Below are positions 47,772 through 60,000 of a stretch of 64,000 nt of DNA, piece after piece. Both the position numbers and the translations under genes were made by a program. The notes below the pieces were generated by a model. The model saw only the letters and a program-made list of their open reading frames with translations. It ran no database searches and was not told the DNA's origin. The stretch is from positions 89,959,030-90,023,029 of the forward strand of contig NC_060246.1 of NCBI RefSeq assembly GCF_921293095.1. The letters are read 5' to 3'. Numbering within the stretch: position 1 is the stretch's first letter; every line of letters starts with the position of its first letter. The DNA is from Ischnura elegans (taxonomy: Eukaryota; Arthropoda; Insecta; Odonata; Coenagrionidae).

Positions 47772-48433
47772 TAGGGTAGTTTCCTTCATCAAAGAAAACG
47801 AATGGCATCGATTGCGATTCGTTACCCACCATTAGCGTATTCATAATATACAAATTATTTGGTTTTATAAATCCCAGTTTAGACGAATGACAATGGTCAA
47901 TTTAACCGCATTTGAAAAAGGCCATATTAGCGCCCATGCGTTGCCACTCCACGTGACGTCACAGGGACCTAGATTCTATACGAGTAGGTAGGAGTTTTAC
48001 ATCGTCTTAGATTTTCAATGCATGCATGAGGCACAGAGCTCAGGGAAACCTCGTGATAATCACCTATTAAAAGTGCCTACGGTCGGAAAGTTGCCTTCGT
48101 TTGATAAGGTATTAATAATCCTCATTTACCCTGCTAGCAGGTAGTGCTTGCTGGGTACTCCGCTACCTGCTAGCAGCTCGCATTGCAGCGACGCACATAT
48201 CCTCCCCCCAAGGTCACCTCATGTGGCGACAGCGGGAACCAGAATGACGTCACACGGGCTTTTCCCAGCATTCATACTTAGCAGTCGCGTTTTCGCGCGC
48301 TTAAAAATTTTCACTTTTCATTTAATCACGAAAAATAAATACCGTCCTTTAAAAATCTAAAAGCGTAAAATACGTACTCCAGGAGAAATAATCTTTCGAT
48401 TTAGGCAATGAAAAATAATAGGAAACCACCCTA
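47772..48433. mobile_element. 658-bp TA-flanked MITE with decayed long arms
   Basis: TA at 47772-47773 and 48432-48433 flank GGGTAGTTTCCTTC at the left and GGAAACCACCC at the right (inverted GGGTGGTTTCC). TGACGTCA palindromes lie at 47954-47961 and 48245-48252, almost equidistant from the centre, as expected if the arms once extended that far. A 14-bp-arm hairpin is near the middle. There is no coding capacity. It is classified as a Tc1/mariner/pogo-like MITE from its TA|GGG...CCC|TA structure. Confidence 0.65.
48131..48176. repeat. 14-bp-arm perfect hairpin
   Basis: CTGCTAGCAGGTAG (48131-48144) and CTACCTGCTAGCAG (48163-48176) are exact complements around an 18-nt loop. It lies close to the centre of the 47772-48433 element. 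Confidence 0.9.
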
Positions 48434-51190
48434 TTGTAAACAAAATTATAGCTCATGAATATGGACTTCTTTTTGGTCATTTTGACTCTAATAAAAAAAT
48501 ATTTTTACAAATTCTGAAGAATAATAAGCTTTTCAATTCTATCTACTTGGCTTCACTACACCCTATATTAAATTTCAGCCAAGCCTCTCTCAGTTCTTGA
48601 ATTTCATCTGCCATCCAGCAAGTGTATATTAACCCATTTTGACCTAAATGGATGATTTTACATCTTCATAAAGAGGCTATGATTTAAAATTACACGGTAT
48701 TTCTGTTATTTAAAGCAATAATTATAAAATACTAGTGTTAGTTATGCTTTCACTCTTTTACGTTGTGTACATTTACCCAAATCTTCCCTTGAAACTTTTG
48801 CAGGTGTTCATTGTTAATTGACTCTATAAATTGTATGGTAATAAAATTATAATCTGAAAAATTGTTATGGAATTTTTAAGTGAGCAAATCATTATTTTGC
48901 AATTCAAAACACTATGCATTCATTTGAACACCATCAAATTTCAGAATGCATAAATTGCAAGTAATTTATATTTCAGTTGGATATTCAATTCATCACTCTA
49001 AATGTCAAGTGTCAAAATATATACTTTTAATTGAGTGTCATAAGCCTCTTTTGTTACGGGGATTGATGCATTCGAGAGGAATGGAAGTCACATGCATTAA
49101 TAAAGAAGTAATTTATTATTCAGCTTTTTTAATGGCATTGCTTATAAATACTGGTGAATGTAAGGGTTTTTATTCAAGAGAAAAATTATATATTTGGTCA
49201 AAATTTGTGATTTGAATATTCATAGTAACTTTTTTTATTTACGCTAAACCTGCTTTATGTTTGCGTAATGAATTTTATAACTGTTCCGATGCAAAGTATT
49301 TTTTTATTCATTGCGACTGATTAGCTCTTAAATTGAGAGAAAGTTGCTGTGGCTCGTGACATTGGCAATTATTTGTTTCCAATTTGAAATAGACGTCACG
49401 GTCCATAAGTATCAAAATTGCACGATCCAGAAAATCTACATACATATCGCTATTATTCATACTTTTCTCTTGATATTTCCATGCTGTCCTCATTCGTAAT
49501 TATCGAGGTCGTTTTGGTTAAATATCCACGGAAAAAGTTTAGAAATATATATATGAAAAATGCACATTTTCACCCGAGAAATTATTTTAATGTTAGCATA
49601 AGAAATGATGGTGTGTCAAAAATTTGATAATTTATTACCTCGTTTATATCATTAAATATTCACGTCGGGGCGTGATTCAATTATTGAGATGAAAAAGGAA
49701 TAAATGGTATGCCACACATACTTAATATTCAGAAACCGCTGTTTTTAAAACTTCAGTTTCATTTTGAAAGGACAGTGGAAGAGATAAAACCACGGATTTG
49801 ATTATGAATAAAATGCGGAATTATTTTTTCTTTATTAATGTAAATTTTCACCGAATGAGGCCCACTGAGGCGAGTTCATTCTAAATTTTAATTAAGAAAG
49901 TTCCCATATTTCCACCCACTTTCCACCGATATATTTATTTCTCACGTACAGTTCTATTTATACTTGCAGTAAGCTTAATAGATATTCCATGAACTTAATA
50001 TTTTTTTCTATCATAACCACCCGTGTTTGCATAAAAACTCGTAAATTACATATATTGCGGATTATAGCTGTTGCATAATTTTCAAGTTTATCGACAGCAA
50101 AAGTGTGAAATGCAAAAAATGGGCGTAGTGTACTGTGAAAAATATGAATAAATAACAACGACTTGCAAGCCAATGAACGAAGATAATTAATTATTTCTTT
50201 TAAAATCAACGGGCTGATATTTATGGAAGTTGGATTCAACATATGAAAAAAATTACTCGGTCTTCTTCCACACATTTATTTTCTATTTGCGATTTCGTTA
50301 CGTTTCGATTGGAAGGTGTCATACTCTGGCACTAGATGTTCCTGAGGCCATTTAAGGATGAGTTTCAAGACAATGTCACCCGTGGGGAAAATCTTTGGAA
50401 GATACCGAAGTTACTGCATCATTTTTATGTTAATATATTAGGCTGGCTTGGGCTTTGACGCTCAAATGCATTTGAAGATAAAATAATCCGCCATATAATG
50501 ACAAGGGTATCCGCAGATATCTCTACTTCAGTGTGACATCACGTGAGTATATTCTCAGATTTAATACGAAATAGCTTATATAATAAAAAAAGGCAAGAGA
50601 AAATTCACAATTGGTGTTGGCAATACAAACAATACCTTTATAATACATTATTGATCTGCTAGATATTTTGATACGTTAATGTTGGTGGACAGTTCATTTA
50701 CATAACTGAAAAAATTATAACCATCAATTATCGGCTAATGAGGCTATTGGTACATCACCATTCCCTGCATGCATATTTGTGACCGTAAGAATATAATCTA
50801 TAACTTAATAAACTATTTATTTAATGCTAACATATTATTTCTTGTACAAGTAACGCGTACTACTATCGTAAAGACCGTTATAATCGTTAAAGAGCTGATT
50901 ATTATTTTGTTTATTTTTTCAAACATTTTAAAACTTTCATGTCATTATTAAACTTTGCTCGAGTTATTCGATATGTTTTGTAGCCAAAATGGGCAATTTC
51001 GTGGTAAAGTCAGTGCAGTACTTATAGTAAGTGTTACGTACCGTACCAAAATGAAATTACCTTCATTACCACATCACCTACATTACTGCCTATCCTACAT
51101 AACTTCCTTACCTTCGCTACTGCCTTTCCTAAAAAAATCTCAGGTTTATTGCTACACATCCTACAAAACCTACTCTAAATAGCATTTTCA
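48434..51190. other. AT-rich sequence, nothing recognised
   Basis: No element ends, domains or repeats seen. All open frames are short. Confidence 0.4.
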
Positions 51191-51465
51191 CTTCTCATCA
51201 GTGGGATTGCCTGGAATTAATTTCGTGGGCGGCGGGGTCCAAAACCAGGGAGGAATATTATTTTAAAAACAGGGTACAAAGTAGAGGGTTTTTAACTAAT
51301 TTTATCACTTTTTATAATAGAAAAATCATTTGTCAAAGTATTTTTTTGTAAATGCATGAATTTTCTGTATTTTCTTCTCTTTTTTGTAATTGTGTTCAAA
51401 TATTTCGGGGGAGGGGAATCGGCCCCTCTGATCTCCCACGTCCCACCGACGCCACTGCTTCTAAT
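51191..51465. mobile_element. hAT-like 259-bp MITE with 8-bp target duplication
   Basis: The element 51199-51457 begins CAGTGGGATTGCCTGG and ends CCCACCGACGCCACTG, so both ends are CAGTGG in inverted orientation. It is flanked by CTTCTCAT (51191-51198) and CTTCTAAT (51458-51465), an 8-bp duplication with one difference. The interior has G-rich ends and an AT-rich middle, with no transposase. The duplication length points to the hAT superfamily; P elements also make 8-bp duplications. Confidence 0.8.
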
Positions 51466-52264
51466 AATCGGTTTTTAAGTATTTACGTCTTCATTGCGCG
51501 TGCCGCGGAAACCTGGTCGGTAACTGCGCAAAAATTTCGCTCTTTGCCTGGGAAAAACTCACGTGTAGAATTCTGTCCCTCCTCTTCTATAGAATGTATC
51601 AAACTCTCGACCCATTTCCGCATTCTCGTTTAACGTCGTGCGCTTGGCCTACCAGAGCATCTTCGGCGGCTCGTTGAGTAGACCCATACCACGGCTGCAG
51701 GGGCCAATTTAGAAACGTGCGCGGCAGTGTAAAAAAAATTGAAGGCAGACGCCCGTGAATCTCATCAAATGGGTTTTTTGGCTTCGGCAGCGCTTGGACA
51801 ACGGATCGCCTGCACCCTTTTATTTTTAATCAAGTCGCTGGCGGCGTCCTTTAACCGGTCTCCTGCATTGGAAGTGGACCATTCGCGACATTCCGTCAGG
51901 CCTGCGCAATGCAATATTTTGATTCATCAGCTGCGACGCAAAAAACCTCCAAGGACCCTGAATGTTAGTGTTAAGGGTCAATATGTCTTAAGTGTCTTCA
52001 ATGGGCGATAATACAGAAATATCGCAGATCATTCATTGATCTAACACGTTGTTTAATGCGGTTTGATGTTGATTTTTGTAAGGTATCGGGTATAATGCCA
52101 TAGGTTACAATCGGGATGCAGTAGGCTACATTTTTTTTTATCGATGGGAAAACGTTATTGATAAGGCTGTATCTACTGTGAGGTGAAACACTAGGTGCAT
52201 GTATTGACCACAGATTTAAAATAAGACCAGCCCTTGTGTAGGTTTCAGTATAAATTTTGCAGGT
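51466..52264. other. GC-richer sequence, no gene recognised
   Basis: About 51480-51960 is relatively GC-rich and open in one plus frame (51739-52011), with no recognisable domain. Confidence 0.4.
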
Positions 52265-52640
52265 TGCCGGCCTTGGTGGCGGTGGGGTATGGTCTTACCA
52301 AACCAAAGGTCACGGGTTCCAGTCCCGCCTTGGTAAGTTATCCTTATCCAGGGCATGGATTTTTCAGTACGTTTGGTAGGGCCTCCTTCGCTTCTATAGC
52401 GCTGGAGTGTTTTATCCCTGTTTCCCTCCCTTCCATCCCTCTCCTTTCCCTGGAGGCGTCGGCGGGCTCCGATCGCGACGGCGCCTCTCTCCCTTTTCCT
52501 TCCTCTCCAGCCCCTCCCCGGGATACCTGGCGTATAAGCCCCTGGCTTGGTTCCGGGCCCCAGTGCGTTGTACCCTTAGCAGGGTTCGCCTTGAACCCTG
52601 AGAGTTCTTGTACGTTTGATTATCAACCGATTTGATCGAT
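52265..52640 (+). mobile_element. tRNA-derived SINE, plus strand, with GC-rich body
   Basis: The head TGCCGGCCTTGGTGGCGGTG carries an A-box-like sequence; about 35 nt later comes GGGTTCCAGTCCC, a B box with one change. The next part, TTATCCAGGGCATGG, corresponds to TTTTCCAGGGAATGG of the minus-strand copy at 27.1 kb. The body 52380-52600 is pyrimidine- and GC-rich with CTGGAGGCGTCGGCGGGCTC and ends near a CGTTTGATTAT block. The open frame 52234-52635 is a by-product of this composition. Confidence 0.75.
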
Positions 52641-52689
52641 AGATTTTCTTCCTCATAGGAAAATCTACTAAAATTGGTAGCATATTAAT

Positions 52690-52960
52690 TGCGTAAGCTT
52701 GGTTCCGCTGATGGTAGGACCTGCCCGCCTTGTGACGGTACAGGATTCCTCGTCCCCTCCCTTCCTTCCCCGTCCTTCCCCTGGAGGCGTCGTCGGGCTC
52801 TCATCGCGGCGGCGCCTCCTTTCCTTGTTCCTTCCCGTCCTTCTCCTTCTGGTGGCAGAGGAAAAAAGCTGATCGCTTATAGTCCCTGCTTCAGGAGTGT
52901 ATCCCGCAAGCCCATCCTAAGTGTTTCGTTCCCACTGCACGTTTGATTATTACATGTTAT
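52690..52960 (+). repeat. Second, headless copy of the SINE-like body
   Basis: About 330 bp after the first body it repeats CTGGAGGCGTCGTCGGGCTC then GCGGCGGCGCCTCC, and ends with the same CGTTTGATTAT block (52613 and 52940). The tRNA-like head is missing or too diverged to see. The arrangement suggests a dimeric SINE or a tandem insertion. Confidence 0.65.
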
Positions 52961-53329
52961 CAAAAACCCCGATGTAAAGGCCGATTCGTCCTGCTTTCGT
53001 TGGTGAGGAATTAATAAATAAAACTCTGCTCCTTGGTAGCTGAAATTCACAATTGTGTTGTAATGTTAAATATTTTGTGGTGGTCGGCATTCCCAAGGAC
53101 CGAGTCGCAAAAGTTTGAAAGAACCATGGTGTGTATGCATTAAAATTAATTCATCATGCAGATCTAGCAATGAATAACTGATGCTATAGTGAATACTGCC
53201 ACTTTAAATTTTCAGAAGATATTTTTTTTAATTTAATCTACTTGTATGTATGATGCAGTGTAATGCATTGCGATGTAGTATTTTGATGCAAAATAAGTGC
53301 AGTATGGACGTTCAACTCCGCATTATGCA

Positions 53330-53587
53330 TGAATCGCTAATAGCAGAAAGGCATCATGACCAAGTTGGACGACTTTTCTTTTTTTTTTCTTTAAGTTGTT
53401 CCTAGGTGCAAGACTCAACGTTTCCTACTAAAAGGAAACATGTTATGAAAACATATGCTTGGTGTTATTAGCATGACATACTTCCTTTTAGTAGGAATAT
53501 TTTAGTCTTGCACCTGGAAACAACTTAAATTTTAAAAAGGCAAATAGTCCAACTTGGACATGACGCTTTTCTGCAGTTAGCGATTCA
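53330..53587. mobile_element. 258-bp hairpin MITE
   Basis: The two halves are imperfect reverse complements: ends TGAATCGCTAA...CCAAGTTGGAC match at about 36 of 41 positions. Inner blocks AAGTTGTT(C/T)C(T/C)AGGTGCAAGACT and TCCTACTAAAAGGAA are also inverted, the latter exactly. The right flank is TA, the left flank CA, so a TA target site with one change is possible. No coding capacity. Confidence 0.8.
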
Positions 53588-53589
53588 TA

Positions 53590-56500
53590 TATGGATTCAT
53601 TTTACGTGTAGGATAGAGTTCACTATTTTGAATGGGATTTGAGTCACAAATGTAGCGTATGGCGTGATATTACGCATGTAGCGTCAGCGCGTTACGATAA
53701 AAGTAAAAGTCACGGGATAAATAATTACTGGCACATGGTAAATACGAAGGATAGTGTCGGTTTTAATAAATTTTCTGTCGATGGATTAATTAAAAAGAGT
53801 GCTTGGTCTTGGATAAGGGATACTGCTGATTGAGTTAAGTCAGGTATCAAAATTCATAACATTCTCCTTAGCACCGAATCAGAACCCTACGAAAGAGAAC
53901 CATTTTGACAAGGCCCAGTCAGCAGTAGGTATCCGTTGTCCATGATTCAAGCACCTAACGGCTGGGAAGAAGATATTGAAACCTACACTCTCCCTCGTAT
54001 TTACCAGTTATTAGTTATCATTAATCACTATCTCTACCTAATATTCGCGTACGTAAGAAAAGTAGAAATTGAAAAATTGCGATTTAAAAAATTTATTGAT
54101 AAAGATGGCTACCAATTACACTCATCCATGATTAATTGTGTTGCCCACACTTGGAAACCATATTATTTTCAGCTCACAGCGATGGGGGCTGTAAAACAAA
54201 GTTCTTATTACTGCATAGTGCGACCTATAAAATCTTCTATTAATTAAATTTAAGATATGGAAATCCAATGGTAAAAGAAAACTATTCATTTTGTTAAGCG
54301 GCTGTATAATCGTCTCCCTTTAAATTCCGTAAGTGTCCAAAGCAAAGAAAATTATTTGAATCATCTCTCGTCTTCCAAATTCCATCCGTCAGAGTGGAAA
54401 GGTCCCAGCCAGGACGTCGGCCGATTCCCTACCGCCTTCCACTATGCTAAGGGCCCGTGATGCGAGGTAAATTGGTGGAGAACGCGGGAATTTGTAAGAT
54501 TTTATTATCTCTCAATTGATTACCCATCGGGAGAGTCCCTCGCTAGGGTCATCAAGAACATCAAAAGTGTTGGTGATACAGCGGGAGAGCTATTAATATT
54601 GTAACAAATTTTGAAAGAGCAATAGTTTGGAAAGTAAAGTATCTGAACGTCTAAGACTCCTCCTGGAAGTTGCCACTGATTAGGAAAATAAATGAACCTT
54701 GATCTTGCGTTCGCAGTAAATTATTTGCACGAAAAATAAATGGAATAGGAAATGCTTTTCTCCTATGTTTTTGTTTCTATGTTTTGAGAAACGAACTACT
54801 TTTTATTTTTTTCTCCATAAGCAGACCATTCTGCGCACATTATACTTCCATGAAATTTTCAGTGTAATCGATAAAAAGGTCCCTGACAGCGCAACAGTAT
54901 ACTCTCCTTTCTATAATTAACTAAATTAAAGATTCAAGCGCCGCGTGGGACATTTTTCCATGATCTGATCGGGTCGATCCAAATACAAAAGCTCATCTGC
55001 TTCGCCGGAAAATCGTGTAAGTCCCCTAAGCTTAAAATATTTTCACATTTACCATTTTTGGAACTCTTTAATGCAATGTGGACTCGTGCTGACCCCTATT
55101 CCGGAATAGGCGTTGCTAAACTTGGTTATAGTAAGCGATGCTGCGGCCATGAAAAACACGCGGACGAGAGACGAACGCTATCAGCAGTGAGGCACTCAGC
55201 TACTCTCTCTTCCACCCTTTTGAATGACTATTTCATTCCTTCTTTCAGGTTTCCGGGCCCCTTTTTATCCACCTCGCGACGTTCATCAAGGCACTGCTGA
55301 ATCAGCCCTCCGTGCTCCAAAGTCCCACACTTCCACGACCGTGGTTTTCCTCCCATCGCCTCTTCCATCCAACGAGTAAACATCGGGAAACGTATTTGCA
55401 ACCCATGCTCGTAGGACACACACGCTGTGATAACCTTCGAGCACCACGTCCGGACCCTGAAAAAGGCGGAGACAAGTGCAGTGTGAGGCAGCGGATGGGA
55501 ATACTTGAGTGTGAGCGATGGGACGAACGTTTCTTTTTTTAAGCTTATATCAGTTCACCTGTTCCGATTTTCGAGTCGGTTCATCTTCTTTAATCTAGAA
55601 TCTAATCCTACTCAGTATGCGATTCAGAACATCTTTAAATGCCCTCCTATCGCTCACATCCGTGCAAAATTATTTTTATTGCCAAATGAAATCACCGGAG
55701 GAGGACACGTGGAAGAACCGGAAAACTTTCTTATTCCTCAAAGAAATATTTTTAAAAAATTATGTTTTGATATTACAATGAGAAGTGATAAAGGAAAAAT
55801 TATTTTCTGTTAAAATTTTTTTCTTATTTTTCGCACCGTATACATTGAAGGTTGGGGCCAACTCGTCTTCTTTATTTAAATTAACGTTATAAATTATTGA
55901 TATTGATTTCATTCACGAATTTGATAAATGTAGGCATTGAGAAGTCATAATTTCGTCTCTATATAATGTATTTAAATATTTCTCATACCGTAAAACTCCA
56001 AAAGAATGATTTTGCTCCGAAAATGCCATTCAATTTCACTAGAACTTAATTCCGGATATCCTGCTGATATTCTAGTGGATGATGATGATTTGGTGGTGTA
56101 CCTGAATCATCATCGTTGTCATCACTGGTCAACAATTACTACTCTGTTATGATTTATCCAGCAATTCTAGCATCTGCTTTCTTTCTCCCATGTTTTTGTA
56201 TATTCACACTGGCGTAATTATTCTCTTTGAAATTGCTACAACCAGTTGAATATATTTAATCCGAAGCTTCCCTTTGCAGCTCTTGCCCAGTTGTAACGGT
56301 TTACCTTAACTAACCAGAAAATAAAGGATTAAGGTACAAGATGGCGTCAAATTAAATGATTGCTTGCGGAAAATATTTGACATCTTTCGGTGCTTATAAT
56401 TTTGCACCTTTGGGCATAACTGCGTAAAAATGTCTTGTTTATTCATTAATATCATTTCATTGAATTCTAAATCAGTTATTTGTAGGTTATTTATCACTTT

Positions 56501-59500
56501 TCATTCGTTTCTGCCTGTATAATGCACAGTTTGTCATTAATACTAAAATAAAATTTACTTAAAAATCATAGTTTTGTACTCTCTTTCTTTGTAAAAATAT
56601 CTCAGAAAATATACTCAGTTTCTTGTCTTGCAGTGAGAAATTCGCCTTTTTTGGTCGACTTTGGAAAGACTTCCGTGTGTCTAACGGCACGCTTTTGGGA
56701 CTCTATATACCTACAAAAAAAACACTATCATGCTCGCCGTATAAAATATAACCGTGTCCTATGCATGCACATCACATACGAAAGCTTTTATTTAAGCTCG
56801 TGGTATTTACTTCGAATTAAATTTCTTCCTCGAATTTTGCTTTGGTTATCCGATGACGCTCCATTTATCTCTTTTAATGACTGCTCATGATTAGAATTTT
56901 TAGTATGCCGCAGTATTGATGAATTATCTTTTGAACAAAATTTTCTTCTTACAACGATGAAATGGTTCCCAGTTTTCCTTTTAGGGCATATTGTCATCGC
57001 AAATTAATGCACGTGGAGCTTCAATCCTTCTATATTCCCCAACATTCTCGTCCGTATTTTCGTCTTATATCACGTGAATGATGCACACTGCTTTCATCTT
57101 TTTTCCGAGGATTTTACTTCCCAACAAACAAGTCCATCGTGGTCCCAGTTTCAAATCAGGCTGCGCTTGAATCATTCATCGATTCCCACATTAATTTACT
57201 TTTTGCAAGACACTCTTAAAATCTTGCCTTCAATTTTTCTGTAGTCAAACTGTATTTATTTTTTCCTAAGCAGCTTAAACCAAATGCTGGTTTGGTAAAT
57301 TAAGTTATCATTTTTCTATTTATTTTGAAGCGTATTAATGTATTTTGAAGTATTAGTAAAAATACTTTATTTGGTAAAATTATCGTTTCAAAGAATTCCA
57401 GTTTTCAAGGATAAAGCGATCATATAGGTTTCTTTTGCGGAATGAATTTTTTTAATAAAATGCACTTGATTAAAGAGAATGAGAAATTATTTGTATTTTC
57501 TTAAACAATTATTATTAATTATAATTAAAATTAAATGCCATCGATGTGTACCGGCTCATTTATATATAATAATTTTTATAAATATTGTCAAATGTTGTGA
57601 TTGTCTTCGGGTGGGTCAAGATATAAAAAAAAATATTTTCAGTGATTTTTTTTATGTTACATTGTTGTATTAGCATTTTTATTGGTCTAGATGTTCTTTA
57701 TTTGCCACGAGAATTTCAAGGAGGTAAGGTTAGTTTTCAATGAATGATTTATCAAGAAAAACGACTGTCCAGTTAAGAGAGAGTATTGTGTCCTCTTGTA
57801 TTGTATTTTTAGGCACAGAATCTCGGGGAATGAATATTGTCCATAAAATCGAGGAAAATGACGGTTACTGGGCAGAAAATTCACCTTTCGACATCATTAC
57901 TCAAGCCCCATGCTTGTCGTAGACGTAGTAGGTGCCAGCTTCCTCTTCTACCTGCCACGCCACCTAGCATCATTCCGCTGCAGCGATGTCAACTTAGCAT
58001 GATCTCCTTTGTCCTTCCTCCCATTCTCAAGTCTGATGCTTGATCTTGTTCATCTACGGAATCGTGCCTTAACCTTGCAGCATTAATTGAAGATCACTTG
58101 TGTAAACTATGTGCATGACGTGTGGCTGTTGAACAATCTCACCCGAGTCTTTTCGCATTGAAGTCAAATGCAGTCCGCGCCTTAGGGATGAAAGCGGAAA
58201 GCTGGGGATAAATAGGTTGTACCTGGTCCTGCTGTGCGAGGCTTAACTAAATTTTAGAATTGTAGTTATTTCACTTACATTAGCTTGAATAAAACATGGA
58301 ATACCATGATATACAGTGAAAAAATAATGCCACATACCATGGGTAAATATGTATATATATCTCAATTTGAAGTAATTAATTTGGCATATTAGCCTCTGAT
58401 CTTAATGTGTGCATTTTCAGCATTATATCTCCCTTCTTATGGAATGAAATTTTATTTGGACCATTCGGCCTTCTTATTTTCTTCGATAAGAGCTTCTATT
58501 TGTTGTTTTTGGGCTGAGAATGACAGTTTTATACCTTTATAGAGTGTAAAATTTCGCAAAAAATTAGGTACTCACTGTATTTTGAACTATTTCAATTCAG
58601 CTGCAAGAAATATCGGATTATCAATTTTTATTTTTATTTCTTTTGCGGAATAAACTTGCAAAAAAAATTGGCGTTCCTCCCTAGCAAGCTTTTCAAGTAA
58701 GGGCTTGTAAGGAATATCATCACAAACGAGTAAGCAAAAATGAGATAATCAATTGTAATTGATTTAGTTTGTCTAGAGACCAAGACAAATCTATAAAATG
58801 AAATACTGTTGAATGAGTTACTCTTTTTTGTTATCAATAATTGGTTTAAATTTTATGCTCACTATCCGAAGCCATTAGTCATCAGTAAAGTACCTTACCC
58901 TTGCCAATGCGAAAAGGTTTCTATTTTTTATAAATCTATTTAATTCCTTAATTCTGAGGCAATTTATGTATTTTTCTTTCCTTTTGAACTTATTTCCCAA
59001 TCACAAAAATAGTAAACTTATATGACTTCTTTCCCTTGTTTTTCCGACTTGTGGTTCATTCTATTTAAGATTTTCCGTTTGCAAAACCCTTTTAGTTTGA
59101 GGGTAAATTAGTTGAACAAATGACTCATGATCTTTTCTATCCTAGCGCGTTGTTCGGGTGACAATTATTTCACCAAGGGATCGAGCTATTAATAAAGTTT
59201 TTGTAAGTATTGGGGGTAAGAGTGCTTGCCTACTGTTCGAAGTTTCCCGTTTTCAAATGCTGAGGCAAGCCCTCTGATAAAATCGTCTAAGGGCGAGGAG
59301 TCCAATGGAAGGGATCCGGCTTCCATATTCTGAATAGGTGAAATTCACCATCCATAACTAAGTCAGGTGTGATGTGTACATTCGCCTACCCAAGCCAAAC
59401 TTTACTTCGATTAAAATTGACTTCGATTGGGAAATGACGCCATTTTTTTCGAATGACGATCAAAATTATTTAGATTTTTTTATGTGTGACATAAGAGAAG

Positions 59501-59552
59501 AAAAGAAAAAACCCGCGCGTGCGCAACCACATGTAGGCAGTGAAGCTCCGTT
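53590..59552. other. AT-rich sequence, nothing recognised
   Basis: Open frames (for example 53936-54247, 55058-55300, 55505-55813) lack recognisable domains. No repeat boundaries were found. Confidence 0.4.
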
Positions 59553-60000
59553 TTAACCCTTTAAGACCCAAAATGTTTTGCCGTGAATTTTTATTAAATT
59601 TCAGTAGTCAGGTTGCGTAAATATAATCAATGGAGTACGTCAATGCATTTGGTTCATATTTCCCCCACACATGTAGATTTCAAAGCATGTTGCTTCAGAG
59701 CAACACTGGGCCGAAAGGGAACTTTTTCAGAATGATCCGCTGTATATGATTATTTCATTGTGTGAAAAATCCAAAAAAAAAAAGCATTCGCCTTGACCAA
59801 GATCCTTTTCATTTTTTTCAGTTGGAGTGTGGGATATCAGCAACACCTTCCTCCTTTTCTAGACGTATGCACTTTCCGTTTGCTATGCATATTTAAATAT
59901 TAACAATATCCCAACAGAATGACCAAAGCAGGGATGCTTACATGTACCAAATTCCCCATTGTTCCTTGTAGACCCGTTGTTGCTTCGAAGCAACATACAT
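59553..60000 (+). mobile_element. Possible piggyBac-like MITE, right end not found
   Basis: The left end reads TTAA (59553-59556) then CCCTTTAAGACCCAAAATG, the TTAA-CCC start seen in piggyBac-type elements. Inside are two similar short palindromes, GTTGCTTCAGAGCAAC (59689-59704, imperfect) and GTTGCTTCGAAGCAAC (59979-59994, perfect). A matching GGG-TTAA right end was not found, so the element may be truncated or the call may be wrong. The end coordinate is nominal. Confidence 0.35.

Noticed and set aside
52265-52345. A genuine tRNA gene
   Set aside because: A and B boxes are recognisable, but no acceptor stem pairing or anticodon arm can be drawn and the sequence recurs with other bodies; it is a SINE head.
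52234-52635. 133-codon plus-strand frame
   Set aside because: It lies within the SINE head and pyrimidine-rich body and is proline/serine-rich from composition.
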